A stretch of DNA of 64,000 bases from an uncultured Saprospiraceae bacterium (GCA_937928405.1 CALFWZ010000066.1:1-64000), one strand, 5' to 3'; shown: positions 28,541-37,644, counted from the first letter of the stretch. Made by a program: numbers and translations. Notes: generated from the letters alone by a model not told the origin.

Positions 28541-28548
28541 TAACTTTG
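28541..28548 (+). promoter_or_regulatory. -7 promoter element of typA
   Basis: TAACTTTG matches TAnnTTTG and lies 36 bp before the typA ATG. A GGGTA overlaps its upstream edge. Confidence 0.55.
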
Positions 28549-28583
28549 CACCTGTTTTCAAAAGAAGTAATAATCATTTTACA

Positions 28584-30386
28584 ATGAAAGAAATTAGAAA
28601 TATTGCCATTATCGCCCACGTTGATCACGGCAAAACTACTTTGGTAGACAAAATCCTCTATCAAAGCAAACTTTTCCGAGACACGGATGAGAAGAAGGAA
28701 TTGATTCTGGACAATAATGACCTAGAACGTGAAAGAGGGATAACCATCCTATCTAAGAACGTTTCTGTTGATTATAAAGGGACTAAGATCAATATTATCG
28801 ACACTCCTGGTCACGCCGATTTTGGTGGTGAAGTTGAAAGGGTATTGAATATGGCCGATGGTGTATTATTGCTCGTCGATGCTTTTGAAGGCCCAATGCC
28901 TCAAACGCGTTACGTGCTGGGTAAAGCCATTGCATTAGGATTAAAACCAATCGTGGTCGTCAACAAGGTAGATAAGGAAAACTGCCGCCCAGAAGAAGTT
29001 CAAGAAATGGTTTTTGATCTAATGTGTAATCTTGATGCCACAGAAGATCAGCTTGATTTCCCAACTGTTTATGGTTCTGCAAAGAACGGGTGGATGTCTA
29101 GTCACTGGGACGATCAGCAGGAAGATGTTACCTACCTATTAGATCAGGTGATTGAACATATACCTACGCCAGAAATTAATGAAGGTACCTTACAGATGCA
29201 AATCACTTCTATTGATTATTCCAACTATATCGGTCGAATCGCAGTAGGACGGGTAAGTCGAGGTACTTTAAAGTCCAACACGCCTGTTTCGTTAGTAAAA
29301 CGTGACGGTTCAATTGCAAAAAGCAGAATTAAAGAATTATTCGTTTTCTCTGGTCTAGGGAAAGAAAAAGTAGATGAGGTACAGTGTGGTGATTTATGTG
29401 CCCTCAACGGAATCGAAGATTTCAATATCGGTGATACCGTGGCAGATTTTGAAAATCCGGAAGGGCTCACGCCAATGGATATTGACGAACCGACCATGAG
29501 TATGTTATTTACCATCAACACTTCTCCTTTTTTCGGTAAAGAAGGAGACTATGTTACTTCCCGTCATCTTCGAGATCGTCTTTTTAAAGAAACCGAAAAG
29601 AACCTAGCATTACGCGTAGAAGAAACAGAATCTCCAGATTCTTATACGGTATACGGTCGAGGGGTTTTACACCTTTCTGTCTTGATCGAAACGATGCGTC
29701 GGGAAGGCTACGAATTACAAGTAGGAAAACCTCGCGTTATCATCAAGGAAGTAGATGGTATAAAAAATGAACCGATTGAAACCATGACCATCGACGTTCC
29801 AGAAGCAACGGCAGGTAAAGTGATCGAATTGATCAATATGCGTAAAGGAGAAATGACCGTTATGGAACCTCGTAACGATCTCATGCACCTCGAATTTGAA
29901 ATTCCTTCTCGGGGAATTATCGGATTACGAAACAGTGTGCTGACAATTTCTGCTGGTGAAGCTATTATGGCCCACCGATTCTTAAAATTTGCACCTTGGA
30001 AAGGTGATATTCCTAGTCGTTCTAAAGGGGTTTTGATTGTGCATGAAACGGGAACAAGTATTCCTTTTGCTCTCAATAAATTACAAGACCGTGGACACTT
30101 CTTTATTCCGCCAGGAGTAGAAGTTTACGAAGGACAGGTTATCGGCGAACATACGCGTGATAATGATTTAGTGGTCAATGTTACCAAGACAAAGAAGATG
30201 TCTAATATGCGTTCTTCTGGAGCAGATGATAAAGTAAAAATTGCACCGCCGTTGATTATGTCTTTGGAACAAGCCATGGAATATATCGACGATGATGAGT
30301 ACGTAGAATTGACGCCTAAAAACATTCGTCTCCGTAAGATTTTCTTGAAGGAGCATGAGCGTAAGCGTGGGAAGGTGATTGCGTAA
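28584..30386 (+). CDS. typA: Translational GTPase TypA/BipA
   Basis: The 600-aa product has the normal TypA length and order: a GTP-binding domain with G1 AHVDHGKTTL, switch-I RGITI, G3 DTPGH and G4 NKVDK, then EF-Tu-like domain II, two EF-G-like domains and the TypA-specific C-terminal region (HRFLKFAPWKGDIPSR, NMRSSGADDKV). TypA is a ribosome-binding GTPase that helps 50S assembly and growth under stress, especially in the cold. The ATG is set by the conserved IRNIAIIAHVDHGKTT start. A promoter lies 36 bp upstream and a strong bidirectional terminator follows the stop at once. It is monocistronic here. Confidence 0.97.
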   Translation: MKEIRNIAIIAHVDHGKTTLVDKILYQSKLFRDTDEKKELILDNNDLERERGITILSKNVSVDYKGTKINIIDTPGHADFGGEVERVLNMADGVLLLVDAFEGPMPQTRYVLGKAIALGLKPIVVVNKVDKENCRPEEVQEMVFDLMCNLDATEDQLDFPTVYGSAKNGWMSSHWDDQQEDVTYLLDQVIEHIPTPEINEGTLQMQITSIDYSNYIGRIAVGRVSRGTLKSNTPVSLVKRDGSIAKSRIKELFVFSGLGKEKVDEVQCGDLCALNGIEDFNIGDTVADFENPEGLTPMDIDEPTMSMLFTINTSPFFGKEGDYVTSRHLRDRLFKETEKNLALRVEETESPDSYTVYGRGVLHLSVLIETMRREGYELQVGKPRVIIKEVDGIKNEPIETMTIDVPEATAGKVIELINMRKGEMTVMEPRNDLMHLEFEIPSRGIIGLRNSVLTISAGEAIMAHRFLKFAPWKGDIPSRSKGVLIVHETGTSIPFALNKLQDRGHFFIPPGVEVYEGQVIGEHTRDNDLVVNVTKTKKMSNMRSSGADDKVKIAPPLIMSLEQAMEYIDDDEYVELTPKNIRLRKIFLKEHERKRGKVIA

Positions 30387-30387
30387 A

Positions 30388-30430
30388 AAAAAACGGTCTA
30401 GTAAAATAAATTTTACTAGACCGTTTTTTT
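30388..30430. terminator. Bidirectional terminator after typA
   Basis: A perfect stem of about 17 bp (AAAACGGTCTAGTAAAA, with its complement at 30411-30427) and a short AT loop is flanked by A and T runs. It is suited to stop typA and the convergent signal peptidase gene. Confidence 0.9.
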
Positions 30431-30431
30431 T

Positions 30432-30546
30432 TGTTGAATGGTTGAACTGTTGAATCGTTTATGTGATACGATCCGAGGGTTAATATTTATAATGAAGTTT
30501 GATTCTTTCAGAAATTAATAAAGCGTTATTTTTCAACCATTCAACA
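30432..30546. repeat. 15-bp inverted repeat built from TTGAA units
   Basis: TGTTGAATGGTTGAA (30432-30446) is repeated in perfect inversion at 30532-30546, ending next to the lepB stop. The left arm continues with further TTGAA units. It is the same motif class as the tract at 124-157. Confidence 0.8.
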
Positions 30547-30548
30547 AA

Positions 30549-32189
30549 TTACATTTTATTAGCAGAAGAAAAAATCCTTCCCCAGTTGATACCGTTCCAG
30601 ATACTACCATTTTTGGTAGAAAACCAGATGAATAATGGCTTCCCTACAATATGGTCAGCAGGAACATATCCCCAAACTCTAGAGTCTTCAGAATTATGGC
30701 GATTATCTCCCATCATCCAATAATAATCTTGGGCGAAGGTATAGGAAGTACTCGGTTGACCATCGATCAAAATTCGACCGTTCTTAATATCTAAGGTATG
30801 ACCTTCATAGGCGGTAATAACCCGTCGATACAGTTCAATATTATTCGGAGTAATCGTTACCGTTTCGCCACCTTTAGGAATGGTAATCGGGCCAAAATTA
30901 TCATTGGTCCAACCGGGGAAATTTTTCGGATCATGTGGAAAAAGAATATCCTCTCGAGGTGGATTGCCAGGAATCGGTGTTACCGTAAATTTGGGATCCA
31001 TTCCTTTAATTTGTTCCACCTGTTTATCTGTTAAAGCGTACACGCGTTGGTCGCCCTGATTTCGAGTTGACCTAGTTTCGGCGAGGGAAACGCCCCACTC
31101 TTCCAATTTTTCTATGCGAATAGAACCACCATTTAAATTTACCTGATGACGATATTGCAATTTAGATGGATTGGTCGCTGGCTGATCGTTGATGTAAACC
31201 TGTTTATCTCTGATTTCCATTTTGTCACCTGGCAAAGCAATACAACGTTTGATATAATGATCTCGCTTATCGATTGGTCGAACTCGAACTTTTGCATTTT
31301 TAAACTGTGGATTATTTAAGGCACCATAGCGCCGTAAATCTTCTAAGCTGTAATTTCGGTCAGGTCCAACAATGGTACTATCTCCTGCCGGATAATTAAA
31401 AACGACAGGACTGTTACGATCAATATTTTGAATAGCGGGTAAGCGATGATATCCTAATTTTGGGCTTTTGGTGTACGATTCCGTTCCAATAAAAGGGATC
31501 GTATTATGTACCAATGGAAGTTGTAAAACGGTCATTGGCGTTCGAATTCCGTAATGTGCTTTAGAAACAAACAAAAAGTCTCCAACTAAGAGCGAACCTT
31601 CCATCGATGAAGTTGGAATCACAAAAGCTTCGATCAAAAACATGCGAATAAAAGCGGCGGCAAAAACGGCAAAAATAATAGCTTCTGCCCATTCTCTGCT
31701 GGCTCCTTTTTTATACGGGTTATTAGCAACCAGCTTGCGATATTCTCGGTCATCGTTTTGTTCTTTGGCAGTACGAATTTGTTCCATATAGGCTTTCTCC
31801 ATAATAATGGCTGGCCCTAAATATTTCGCATCTTTGTTGACACCAATCATAAAATAAGAAATCGGCGCATAAATAACAGCGAGCGCTGCATCCCAAAAAG
31901 AGTTTTTACCAAACGAGCGAACCATATCCACATTCATACCCGCCAAAATAAAGATATTGACAATTGGAAGGAGGAGTAAGGCTGCCCACCACTTTGGACG
32001 GCCAATAATCTTGCACCAGGTCATAAAGTTCAGTCCCGGAATTAGGGCATGAATTGCTGGCTGTCCTGCCTTTTCGAATACCTTATAGAGACTGATACTC
32101 AATAAGATATAGTAAATAATTAGAAAAATAAGTACACTCACAATATTTGATTTTCGGAGTTCAGTAGGGAAATTGGTTAAAAACTCCAA
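30549..32189 (-). CDS. lepB: Signal peptidase I with N-terminal membrane domain, probable TTG start
   Basis: The 546-aa product cleaves export signal peptides at the inner membrane. The N-terminal part (three to four membrane segments, FEKAGQPAIHALIPGLNF, IIGRPKWW) is the extra domain common in Bacteroidota enzymes. The S26 domain follows, with catalytic Ser in PTSSMEGSLLVGD (about residue 195) and Lys in YIKRCIALPGD (about 314). The long spacing between them reflects an insertion usual for the phylum. The C-terminal box is MMGDNRHNSEDSR. No ATG precedes the conserved N-terminal domain; the frame opens at TTG (32189), and the first ATG (residue 55) would delete a membrane helix. A TATATTTG element at 32210-32203 implies a leader of only a few bases. 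Confidence 0.93.
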   Translation of the reverse strand: MEFLTNFPTELRKSNIVSVLIFLIIYYILLSISLYKVFEKAGQPAIHALIPGLNFMTWCKIIGRPKWWAALLLLPIVNIFILAGMNVDMVRSFGKNSFWDAALAVIYAPISYFMIGVNKDAKYLGPAIIMEKAYMEQIRTAKEQNDDREYRKLVANNPYKKGASREWAEAIIFAVFAAAFIRMFLIEAFVIPTSSMEGSLLVGDFLFVSKAHYGIRTPMTVLQLPLVHNTIPFIGTESYTKSPKLGYHRLPAIQNIDRNSPVVFNYPAGDSTIVGPDRNYSLEDLRRYGALNNPQFKNAKVRVRPIDKRDHYIKRCIALPGDKMEIRDKQVYINDQPATNPSKLQYRHQVNLNGGSIRIEKLEEWGVSLAETRSTRNQGDQRVYALTDKQVEQIKGMDPKFTVTPIPGNPPREDILFPHDPKNFPGWTNDNFGPITIPKGGETVTITPNNIELYRRVITAYEGHTLDIKNGRILIDGQPSTSYTFAQDYYWMMGDNRHNSEDSRVWGYVPADHIVGKPLFIWFSTKNGSIWNGINWGRIFSSANKM

Positions 32190-32202
32190 TTAAAAAATTT
32201 TA

Positions 32203-32210
32203 CAAATATA
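32203..32210 (-). promoter_or_regulatory. -7 promoter element of the signal peptidase gene
   Basis: The minus strand reads TATATTTG, 14 bp before the TTG start. With transcription beginning about 7 nt downstream, the mRNA would be nearly leaderless, which would help explain use of a non-ATG start. Confidence 0.45.
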
Positions 32211-32413
32211 AACAGATTTTCGGGCATCCCTACCCTGAAAAATGTTCCTTTCGGTAAATATACAACTTTAAAGTACGAAATGTTTCGTAAATAAGGAAAA
32301 GTTTTGAGTTTCGGAGTAGAAAGTTTTGAGTGTTGGGTGTTGAGTTTTTGAGTTGATGTGCTAAATAAGGATGGATTTTCATCAGATTTGAGGTATTCTC
32401 TTAATTGAAAAAT

Positions 32414-32791
32414 CTACTCTTCTTCTACAAAACCTTCTACGTAGAGTTTTTCACCTTTTCGTTGGCCGCTGAAGAAGACTTTAACTTTTTTGTGGAAATA
32501 CCCTTTTTTGGTCGCGTCGAAGGTAATAGATAAGGTTCCAGTAGAATCAGGTAAGGTGGGAATATTTTCCCAATCAGGAGCTGTACAGCCGCAATCCGGC
32601 CGGACATTGTCAATCATGATGGGTTGATCACTAATATTTTTGAATTTAAAATCGAAGGTAACGGATTCACCTCTCAGTAGATCGCCAAAATCATGTTCGG
32701 TGGTGGTTTGCCATTCAACCACTTGGGTGTCGGCGGGCAGGTAGAAGGCGCAAGCAACAATAAGTAGGAGAGAAAGTGAAACTAGTTTCAT
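32414..32791 (-). CDS. DUF1573 domain protein
   Basis: The 125-aa product has a signal peptide (MKLVSLSLLLIVACAFYL) and one DUF1573 domain. The domain has the typical start EHDFGDLLRGESVTFDFKFKN, the Cys motif DCGCTAPDW and the end HKKVKVFFSGQRKGEKLYVEG. DUF1573 is an immunoglobulin-like ASH-type fold found as small exported proteins throughout Bacteroidota. No biochemical role is established. It is a single gene with a weak promoter-like TACCTTGG about 60 bp upstream on the minus strand. The Cys in the signal region (VACAF) could be read as a lipobox, but a small residue follows only loosely, so I favour ordinary secretion. Confidence 0.85.
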   Translation of the reverse strand: MKLVSLSLLLIVACAFYLPADTQVVEWQTTTEHDFGDLLRGESVTFDFKFKNISDQPIMIDNVRPDCGCTAPDWENIPTLPDSTGTLSITFDATKKGYFHKKVKVFFSGQRKGEKLYVEGFVEEE

Positions 32792-33057
32792 TCTATTTAA
32801 ATTTTATATTGAAATTAAAAACAGCTAATGATTCTAAAACGATACCAAGGTATGATTTCTTATGCGGTAACTCAAGATGGTAACTTTTGTTTAACTAAAA
32901 TTATCCGTTCAAAAAGGAGCGGAGAACTTTAAGCATAGTAAAACATTAAGCATTCAATGCTTTTGAAAAAACTTGGAACGTTGATTGCAACCTTTGAGAG
33001 AAATTCTAATCAATAAAAGAACAATTTAATTACATTGAAATTATTTAAAAAATTAAC

Positions 33058-33735
33058 ATGAAAAAAATTATTTTCCTTTGTCTACCCATTATGCTAATGC
33101 TATCCAGTTGTGGAGGTAGTGATGAAGAGGATTTCAGCGTAGACTGTACTTATTTTAAAGCTAGACCTGGTACGACTTGGAATTATGAAGCAGTTCAATT
33201 TGGAGTTAGTGCACCCCAAGTTACCAAAGCCTTATCGACCACAGAAGTGGATGGTACGGAGGTTGTCGTGGTCAGTAATAATTTTAATGGACAAGAACAG
33301 GAGTCTTTTGTTACTTGTGATCAAAATGTCATTATTCAATCCGCTCCAACTGCTCAAACCACTACTGGTCAAACAGTGGAAGATGTTTTATTAGAGTTAG
33401 ACTTTGGTGCTCCTGTTGGGGAAGAATCTCTTGTATTAAACTTATCGGTAGATCAATCACAAGCTGGGTTTATGATTGTTACCAATAATGATTACTTTGG
33501 AAAAGTGGTGGAAACTGCCATCAGTATGCCCATAGGTGGAACGACCTATAATGATGTAGTGAAATATGAATTAAGAACCGTTACCGAAACAATTATTGAT
33601 GGAACATCAACGGGGGCATCTGAAACTGCTTTGACGACCTATTACGTCGCACCAGAGGTAGGAACCATCTATTCGGAAATAGAAGCCCTTGGTACAATTG
33701 TTTTTACACTTTCTTTAATAGACTATACCTATTAA
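33058..33735 (+). CDS. Small putative lipoprotein
   Basis: The 225-aa product begins MKKIIFLCLPIMLMLSSCGG, a clear lipoprotein signal with the lipobox Cys at 18 followed by GGSDEED. Residues 30-225 are beta-rich with no catalytic motif. The pattern YFKARPGTTWNYEA...T.VDGTEVVVVSN resembles DUF-type lipoproteins that begin with an FP..G..W.Y motif, but I cannot name the family. It is probably anchored in the outer membrane. A terminator follows at 33801-33840. The 266-bp gap before it contains a hairpin (AGCATT-c-AATGCT, 32948-32960) and no other gene. Confidence 0.8.
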   Translation: MKKIIFLCLPIMLMLSSCGGSDEEDFSVDCTYFKARPGTTWNYEAVQFGVSAPQVTKALSTTEVDGTEVVVVSNNFNGQEQESFVTCDQNVIIQSAPTAQTTTGQTVEDVLLELDFGAPVGEESLVLNLSVDQSQAGFMIVTNNDYFGKVVETAISMPIGGTTYNDVVKYELRTVTETIIDGTSTGASETALTTYYVAPEVGTIYSEIEALGTIVFTLSLIDYTY

Positions 33736-33800
33736 TAAATTTAGGGAGACCCTAAATACACTGTGTAATAAATATAAATTATCTGATATAAAATCTAATT

Positions 33801-33840
33801 CGGTAAATTTTGTCTGATGGCAAGGTTTACCGTTTTTTTT
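33801..33840 (+). terminator. Rho-independent terminator of the lipoprotein gene
   Basis: The CGGTAAA/TTTACCG stem (33801-33807 and 33826-33832) is followed by eight T. A smaller TTTAGGG/CCCTAAA hairpin lies nearer the stop. Confidence 0.7.
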
Positions 33841-33891
33841 GTTAAATAAAACCACTTGCTGTCTTCTATCACAGCAGAACTCGTCCAAGAC

Positions 33892-34383
33892 CTAAACCTC
33901 ACTTTCGATCACCTCCCAAGTATGATCGGCCAATAACTTTACGGTGGCAATGAACGTATACGGCTTTTTTCTACCCCATTGATTAGGACCGACCATCGAA
34001 AGCACTTTGGTCGTTTCATCTGCCTTGGTGTAAAGATGGTACGTGTGACCAATCAACGGTTTAAAATTCATCTCTGCTAAATAAATATCTTCGGAGATAG
34101 CGACTCGATCTTGAATCTTTTTGGCTTGCGCGGCGAGTAATTCGATCTGTTCTCGAATCTGATCCATCTGGCCATCTGCCTGTTCGTACATGGCTTGCAC
34201 GGCGAGGCCTTTTGTGCGACCACGATCCATCGGCTTGATCACTACCCCACCTACTGTGTGTGCATAGGGCAACAAATGTGGATTTTCAGCTACCTTATCC
34301 TTATCTATCGGATTTTTAGTTGATAGCTTGGGCTCCTTTTCATCTGTAATATCTCGTCTTTTCTTTTCCATTATTGCAGCCAT
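33892..34383 (-). CDS. DUF2452 family protein
   Basis: The 163-aa product carries the DUF2452 pattern: NPHLLPYAHTVGGVVIKP, a helical LAVQAMYEQADGQMDQIREQIELLAAQAKKIQDRV stretch, then MNFKPLIGHTYHLY and SMVGPNQWG. The family is found in bacteria and eukaryotes and its function is not known. The protein is soluble and probably cytosolic. Translation could start at the ATG used here or at residue 5 (34371); the conserved domain begins later, so neither choice affects it. It lies downstream of the coiled-coil gene on the same strand, separated from it by a terminator, so it is probably transcribed alone. Confidence 0.85.
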   Translation of the reverse strand: MAAIMEKKRRDITDEKEPKLSTKNPIDKDKVAENPHLLPYAHTVGGVVIKPMDRGRTKGLAVQAMYEQADGQMDQIREQIELLAAQAKKIQDRVAISEDIYLAEMNFKPLIGHTYHLYTKADETTKVLSMVGPNQWGRKKPYTFIATVKLLADHTWEVIESEV

Positions 34384-34455
34384 TTATATTTATTCAATTC
34401 AAAAATAGCAATTTCAAGTAATCTAACGACTATTTACCTAGTTAGTTCACCAAAA

Positions 34456-34485
34456 AAGGCTGACTATCCGAAGATAATCAGCCTT
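34456..34485 (-). terminator. Terminator of the coiled-coil gene
   Basis: The AAGGCTGA...TCAGCCTT stem has inner TATC-CGAA-GATA. On the minus strand it is followed by a run of T, beyond the stop at 34577. Confidence 0.75.
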
Positions 34486-34576
34486 CCACCATGTGGTGTT
34501 CAGGGTGTATGTGTGTTTGGGATGTACGTGCTTTGAAATCGGAATAAATAATCTCAAATCACAGTTCTTTCAGCTA

Positions 34577-35572
34577 TTATTTCAATTCGAAGCTACCTTT
34601 TCCAGCTAAGAAGCCTTTGTTGTAAACTTCAATTTGGTAGGTACCTTTTTGGAATTCTGTGTTTGGCTCCCAGAGCATACAAGCTTCCGTTGTTTCGTTG
34701 TTGTAATCAATTTCTTTCACTTTCGTGTAACGAATTTCTTCGTTGGTAACATTAGAGGTTAGGACACCAGATCCTAAATCTTCCACGGCTAACGTTTCGC
34801 CTAATGGATTTTGGATTCGTACGTAGAATTTTTCTAATCCACCTTCTACGACTGCGTTGTCGGTTGCATCAAAACAAACTCTAAGTCTGTCGACTGCACT
34901 AGCTCTGTTCTTACCTTTTACTTTTCCGCTTTTACGGATTTTAAAACCTTCTCCCTTGACAGACATTACTTTTACGACAGAAGCGATATTAACTTTATCA
35001 CTCAAGGACGCATTTTCAGTTTCTAATGATTCTTTTTGACTTACTAAAGCCGCTTTGGCCGTTACTAGTTCTTCGTTCATTACTTTGGCACTAGCCACTT
35101 CACCTTCTAATGAAACCTTAGCAGCATTTAGTTCTCCATTTTGCTGAACTAATATCTCGTTGTCTGCTTTTAGTTTGTTATTTTCAGAAATATAACCATC
35201 CATTTGAACACGGAGATTAGACATTTCTTCTCTAGCTTTTGCTAGATCATTTTTAGTAGACTTTCCTTGACGGATGTAACGAGCGATCTTATCTTTTTGC
35301 TCTTTTAGTTCTACTTTCTGCTGATCGATTAATGCGTTTAGCTCTTCGTTGCTACCACGCATTTCTTCTAATTCAGAAAGAGAAGCATAGTATTGCTTTT
35401 CTAGTTCGAGTTTTAGCTTTTCTGCTTCATCGATCTTTATTTCCTGTTGAGCGATCGTTTGGTTATTGTTAACATTCTGAAACATCAAAAAAGCACAAAT
35501 ACCTAATAAAGCAACAATGGCTACTGCTCCAATGGCTGTTAAACGTTGTTTTGAATCTTTTGAAAAACTCAT
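34577..35572 (-). CDS. Membrane-anchored coiled-coil protein
   Basis: The 331-aa product has one N-terminal membrane helix (residues 12-32, IGAVAIVALLGICAFLMF). A long coiled coil follows (about 35-200, rich in E, K, L and N). The C-terminal domain (about 205-331) is globular and beta-rich: VMSVKGEGFKIRKSGK, RLRVCFDATDNAVV, FYVRIQNPLGETL, YQIEVYNKGFLAGKGSFELK. The C-terminal fold looks Ig- or FN3-like and is recurrent in Bacteroidota proteins with this layout; its function is not known. The orientation suggests a coiled coil projecting into the periplasm. A good promoter (TTG-N21-TACATTTG) lies about 140 bp upstream and a terminator follows. Confidence 0.8.
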   Translation of the reverse strand: MSFSKDSKQRLTAIGAVAIVALLGICAFLMFQNVNNNQTIAQQEIKIDEAEKLKLELEKQYYASLSELEEMRGSNEELNALIDQQKVELKEQKDKIARYIRQGKSTKNDLAKAREEMSNLRVQMDGYISENNKLKADNEILVQQNGELNAAKVSLEGEVASAKVMNEELVTAKAALVSQKESLETENASLSDKVNIASVVKVMSVKGEGFKIRKSGKVKGKNRASAVDRLRVCFDATDNAVVEGGLEKFYVRIQNPLGETLAVEDLGSGVLTSNVTNEEIRYTKVKEIDYNNETTEACMLWEPNTEFQKGTYQIEVYNKGFLAGKGSFELK

Positions 35573-35706
35573 AATTGATAATTTTTACGGTAGACGTTAT
35601 TCTAAAAAAATACAGAATATTGTCTATGATTTAAAAAATCCTGATGTTAATTGGTTTTCTCAGGTTTTGTATAAAAAAATAATAAAGTATTAATACTTCG
35701 TTATCA

Positions 35707-35738
35707 CAAATGTACAATGATAAAGCGATGCAAAGCAA
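35707..35738 (-). promoter_or_regulatory. Promoter of the coiled-coil gene
   Basis: On the minus strand TTG (35738-35736) and, 21 nt on, TACATTTG (35714-35707) match the Bacteroidota TTG/TAnnTTTG consensus. The leader would be about 130 nt. Confidence 0.6.
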
Positions 35739-35821
35739 GTTTTGTTGCTCTAAACCCTTGATTTTCAGCTAAATTGGGTGTTAATACGGTTTTGAAAAAA
35801 TCTGTTTTAATGGAAAACCCC

Positions 35822-35838
35822 TAGCCTCTTTTAGGGTA
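35822..35838. promoter_or_regulatory. Weaker third copy of the GGGTA palindrome
   Basis: TAGCCTCTTTTAGGGTA resembles the palindromes at 15993-16008 and 28322-28337 but has one extra base and a mismatched left arm. It lies in the 427-bp gap between two divergent genes. The plus-strand TTACTTTG at 35867-35874 could be the promoter of the exonuclease gene. No gene is seen in the gap. Confidence 0.3.
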
Positions 35839-35999
35839 AAATATCTAGTGCTGACATCAGTGGTAATTACTTTGATATTTTTTCTACCTTTATATTGAGA
35901 TTGACTAGCTTCTAAATTTAAAAATTTGTATTAAAGAAGACAACAGGCTAACGACCTCTTCCATAAAAAAACGACGATAACTAACATACTATCATAACT

Positions 36000-36749
36000 A
36001 TGTATAATAACTTAGACCTCACTAAAGTACTCTTCCTCGATATTGAGACGGTTTCCGGACACGCTACCTACGATCACCTTGACGAAACGTTTCAAGGTTT
36101 ATGGAAATTAAAAACGCGTCAAGTGCTACGGCAATACGACGAACCGATTACCGAAGAACAAGCCGTCGCGGCTTATCCCGAAAAAGCGGGTATTTATGCA
36201 GAGTTTGGTAAAATCATTTGCATTTCGGTCGGAGTAGTTACGCGTACCAAAGGCCAACTCGGTATTCGACTTAAGTCTTTTGCGAGTGACGACGAGGCAG
36301 AACTCCTTCGCGACTTTGCACAGATGGTTAATCAGTATTATAATAATCCCAATCAGCACTATTTCTGTGGACATAATCTTCGGGAATTTGATGTACCTTA
36401 TATGTGTCGTCGTATGCTCATCAATCAGATCGAATTGCCTCGCACGATGGATATCTCCGGTAAAAAGCCGTGGGAAACCAAGCATCTCCTCGACACCTTA
36501 GAAATGTGGAAATTTGGAGATTATAAAAACTATACTTCACTCAAGTTGCTAGCTGCTTGTTTTGGATTCCCTTCTCCTAAGGATGATATAGATGGTAGCG
36601 AGGTAGGCCGTGTCTATTGGCAAGAAAAAGATCTGGACCGAATTGCGCGCTATTGTGAAAAAGATACCTTAGCCGTAGTGCAGCTATTATTGAAATATTT
36701 ACGGCAGCCTATTTTGACGGAGGAGCAGATTGTGTTTGTGGAGGCATAA
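36000..36749 (+). CDS. PolB-like 3'-5' exonuclease domain protein
   Basis: The 249-aa product matches the DnaQ-fold exonuclease family related to the proofreading domain of DNA polymerase B. Motif I is LFLDIETV (catalytic Asp and Glu), motif II is FCGHNLREFDVPYM, and motif III is ARYCEKDTLAVVQL (YxxxD type). It is a stand-alone domain without polymerase, presumably acting on single-stranded DNA or RNA in the cytosol; the actual substrate is unknown. The ATG at 36000 lies just before motif I. The gene stands alone on the plus strand, 72 bp before the next gene. Confidence 0.9.
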   Translation: MYNNLDLTKVLFLDIETVSGHATYDHLDETFQGLWKLKTRQVLRQYDEPITEEQAVAAYPEKAGIYAEFGKIICISVGVVTRTKGQLGIRLKSFASDDEAELLRDFAQMVNQYYNNPNQHYFCGHNLREFDVPYMCRRMLINQIELPRTMDISGKKPWETKHLLDTLEMWKFGDYKNYTSLKLLAACFGFPSPKDDIDGSEVGRVYWQEKDLDRIARYCEKDTLAVVQLLLKYLRQPILTEEQIVFVEA

Positions 36750-36821
36750 GTTATGCTAAGAGATTAAGAAAGTATAGTTTATCTTGTATATCTTTTGTCT
36801 AAATTTTGTTAAGATTAAAAT

Positions 36822-37529
36822 ATGAATATAAAACAAAAAACTTTACTCTTCGCATTATTATACTTCTCGTTCTCCGCAATCAGTCAAGAAAAAACATGGA
36901 CGAATCGATTAGAGCTGCAAACTTCTGGTTCTTTCACTCAATCTGATAGGTATTGGCAACCAGAAAATCGACCATTTTTGGATTTTGAACGTCAAACATC
37001 TATTAATTACGCCATAGGCTGGAATACTTCTTTTAGCCTTAATAAAAACATTTCACTAGAAAGTGGAATTACATTTATGCGGCGTAAGAATAAAGTGGCC
37101 ACTGGTTTTGATCATTGCTATCCCAATTCTGAGAACCTACCATGTGCATCCATTTATTATATTAGTAGAGATCGGAGACACCACCTTGTTAATATGCCGC
37201 TGCGTATTCGTTTGCAAAAAAAAATTAGTAATAAAATAATTGCTTATTGGTCTAATAGTTTCAATAATTACCTACATCTATCCACCGTCTATAAAGTCTC
37301 AGATTTTAAAAGGAAAGATAAAACCAAAACTTATCATGGCTATTCTATTGATACAGCCTTTGGTTTTCGATATCCTTTAGTCAACCGCTGCACCGTTGAT
37401 CTGGAAGTAAATTCTCGTCTTTTTGAAAAATACAAACAAGCAGAAATTGCATACGGCACCCCAAATACTTTTGATAATTCTTCGTTCAAAAATATTAATC
37501 TGATGTTATCTTTCAATTATTATTTATAA
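36822..37529 (+). CDS. Putative outer-membrane beta-barrel protein
   Basis: The 235-aa product has a signal peptide (residues 1-21, ending SAISQ). Alternating hydrophobic strands follow, such as INYAIGWNTSFSLNKNISLESGITFMRR and KNINLMLSFNYYL, ending in a strand with aromatic residues. This fits a small porin-like or OmpA-like barrel of the outer-membrane beta-barrel class. No specific family is recognised and no ligand-binding motif is visible. A promoter-like CTAAATTTTG (36799-36808) lies 14 bp before the ATG; the same word precedes rpe. Confidence 0.75.
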   Translation: MNIKQKTLLFALLYFSFSAISQEKTWTNRLELQTSGSFTQSDRYWQPENRPFLDFERQTSINYAIGWNTSFSLNKNISLESGITFMRRKNKVATGFDHCYPNSENLPCASIYYISRDRRHHLVNMPLRIRLQKKISNKIIAYWSNSFNNYLHLSTVYKVSDFKRKDKTKTYHGYSIDTAFGFRYPLVNRCTVDLEVNSRLFEKYKQAEIAYGTPNTFDNSSFKNINLMLSFNYYL

Positions 37530-37644
37530 TGAAATTGTTTAAAAACTTCAATAAACAAAAGATTCTAAAATAGGCTAGACTAAATGTCTCATTTAAGGTA
37601 ATCTCAAAGCGCTAAATTTTGTTGGGATTGTTTATTTTTACACC

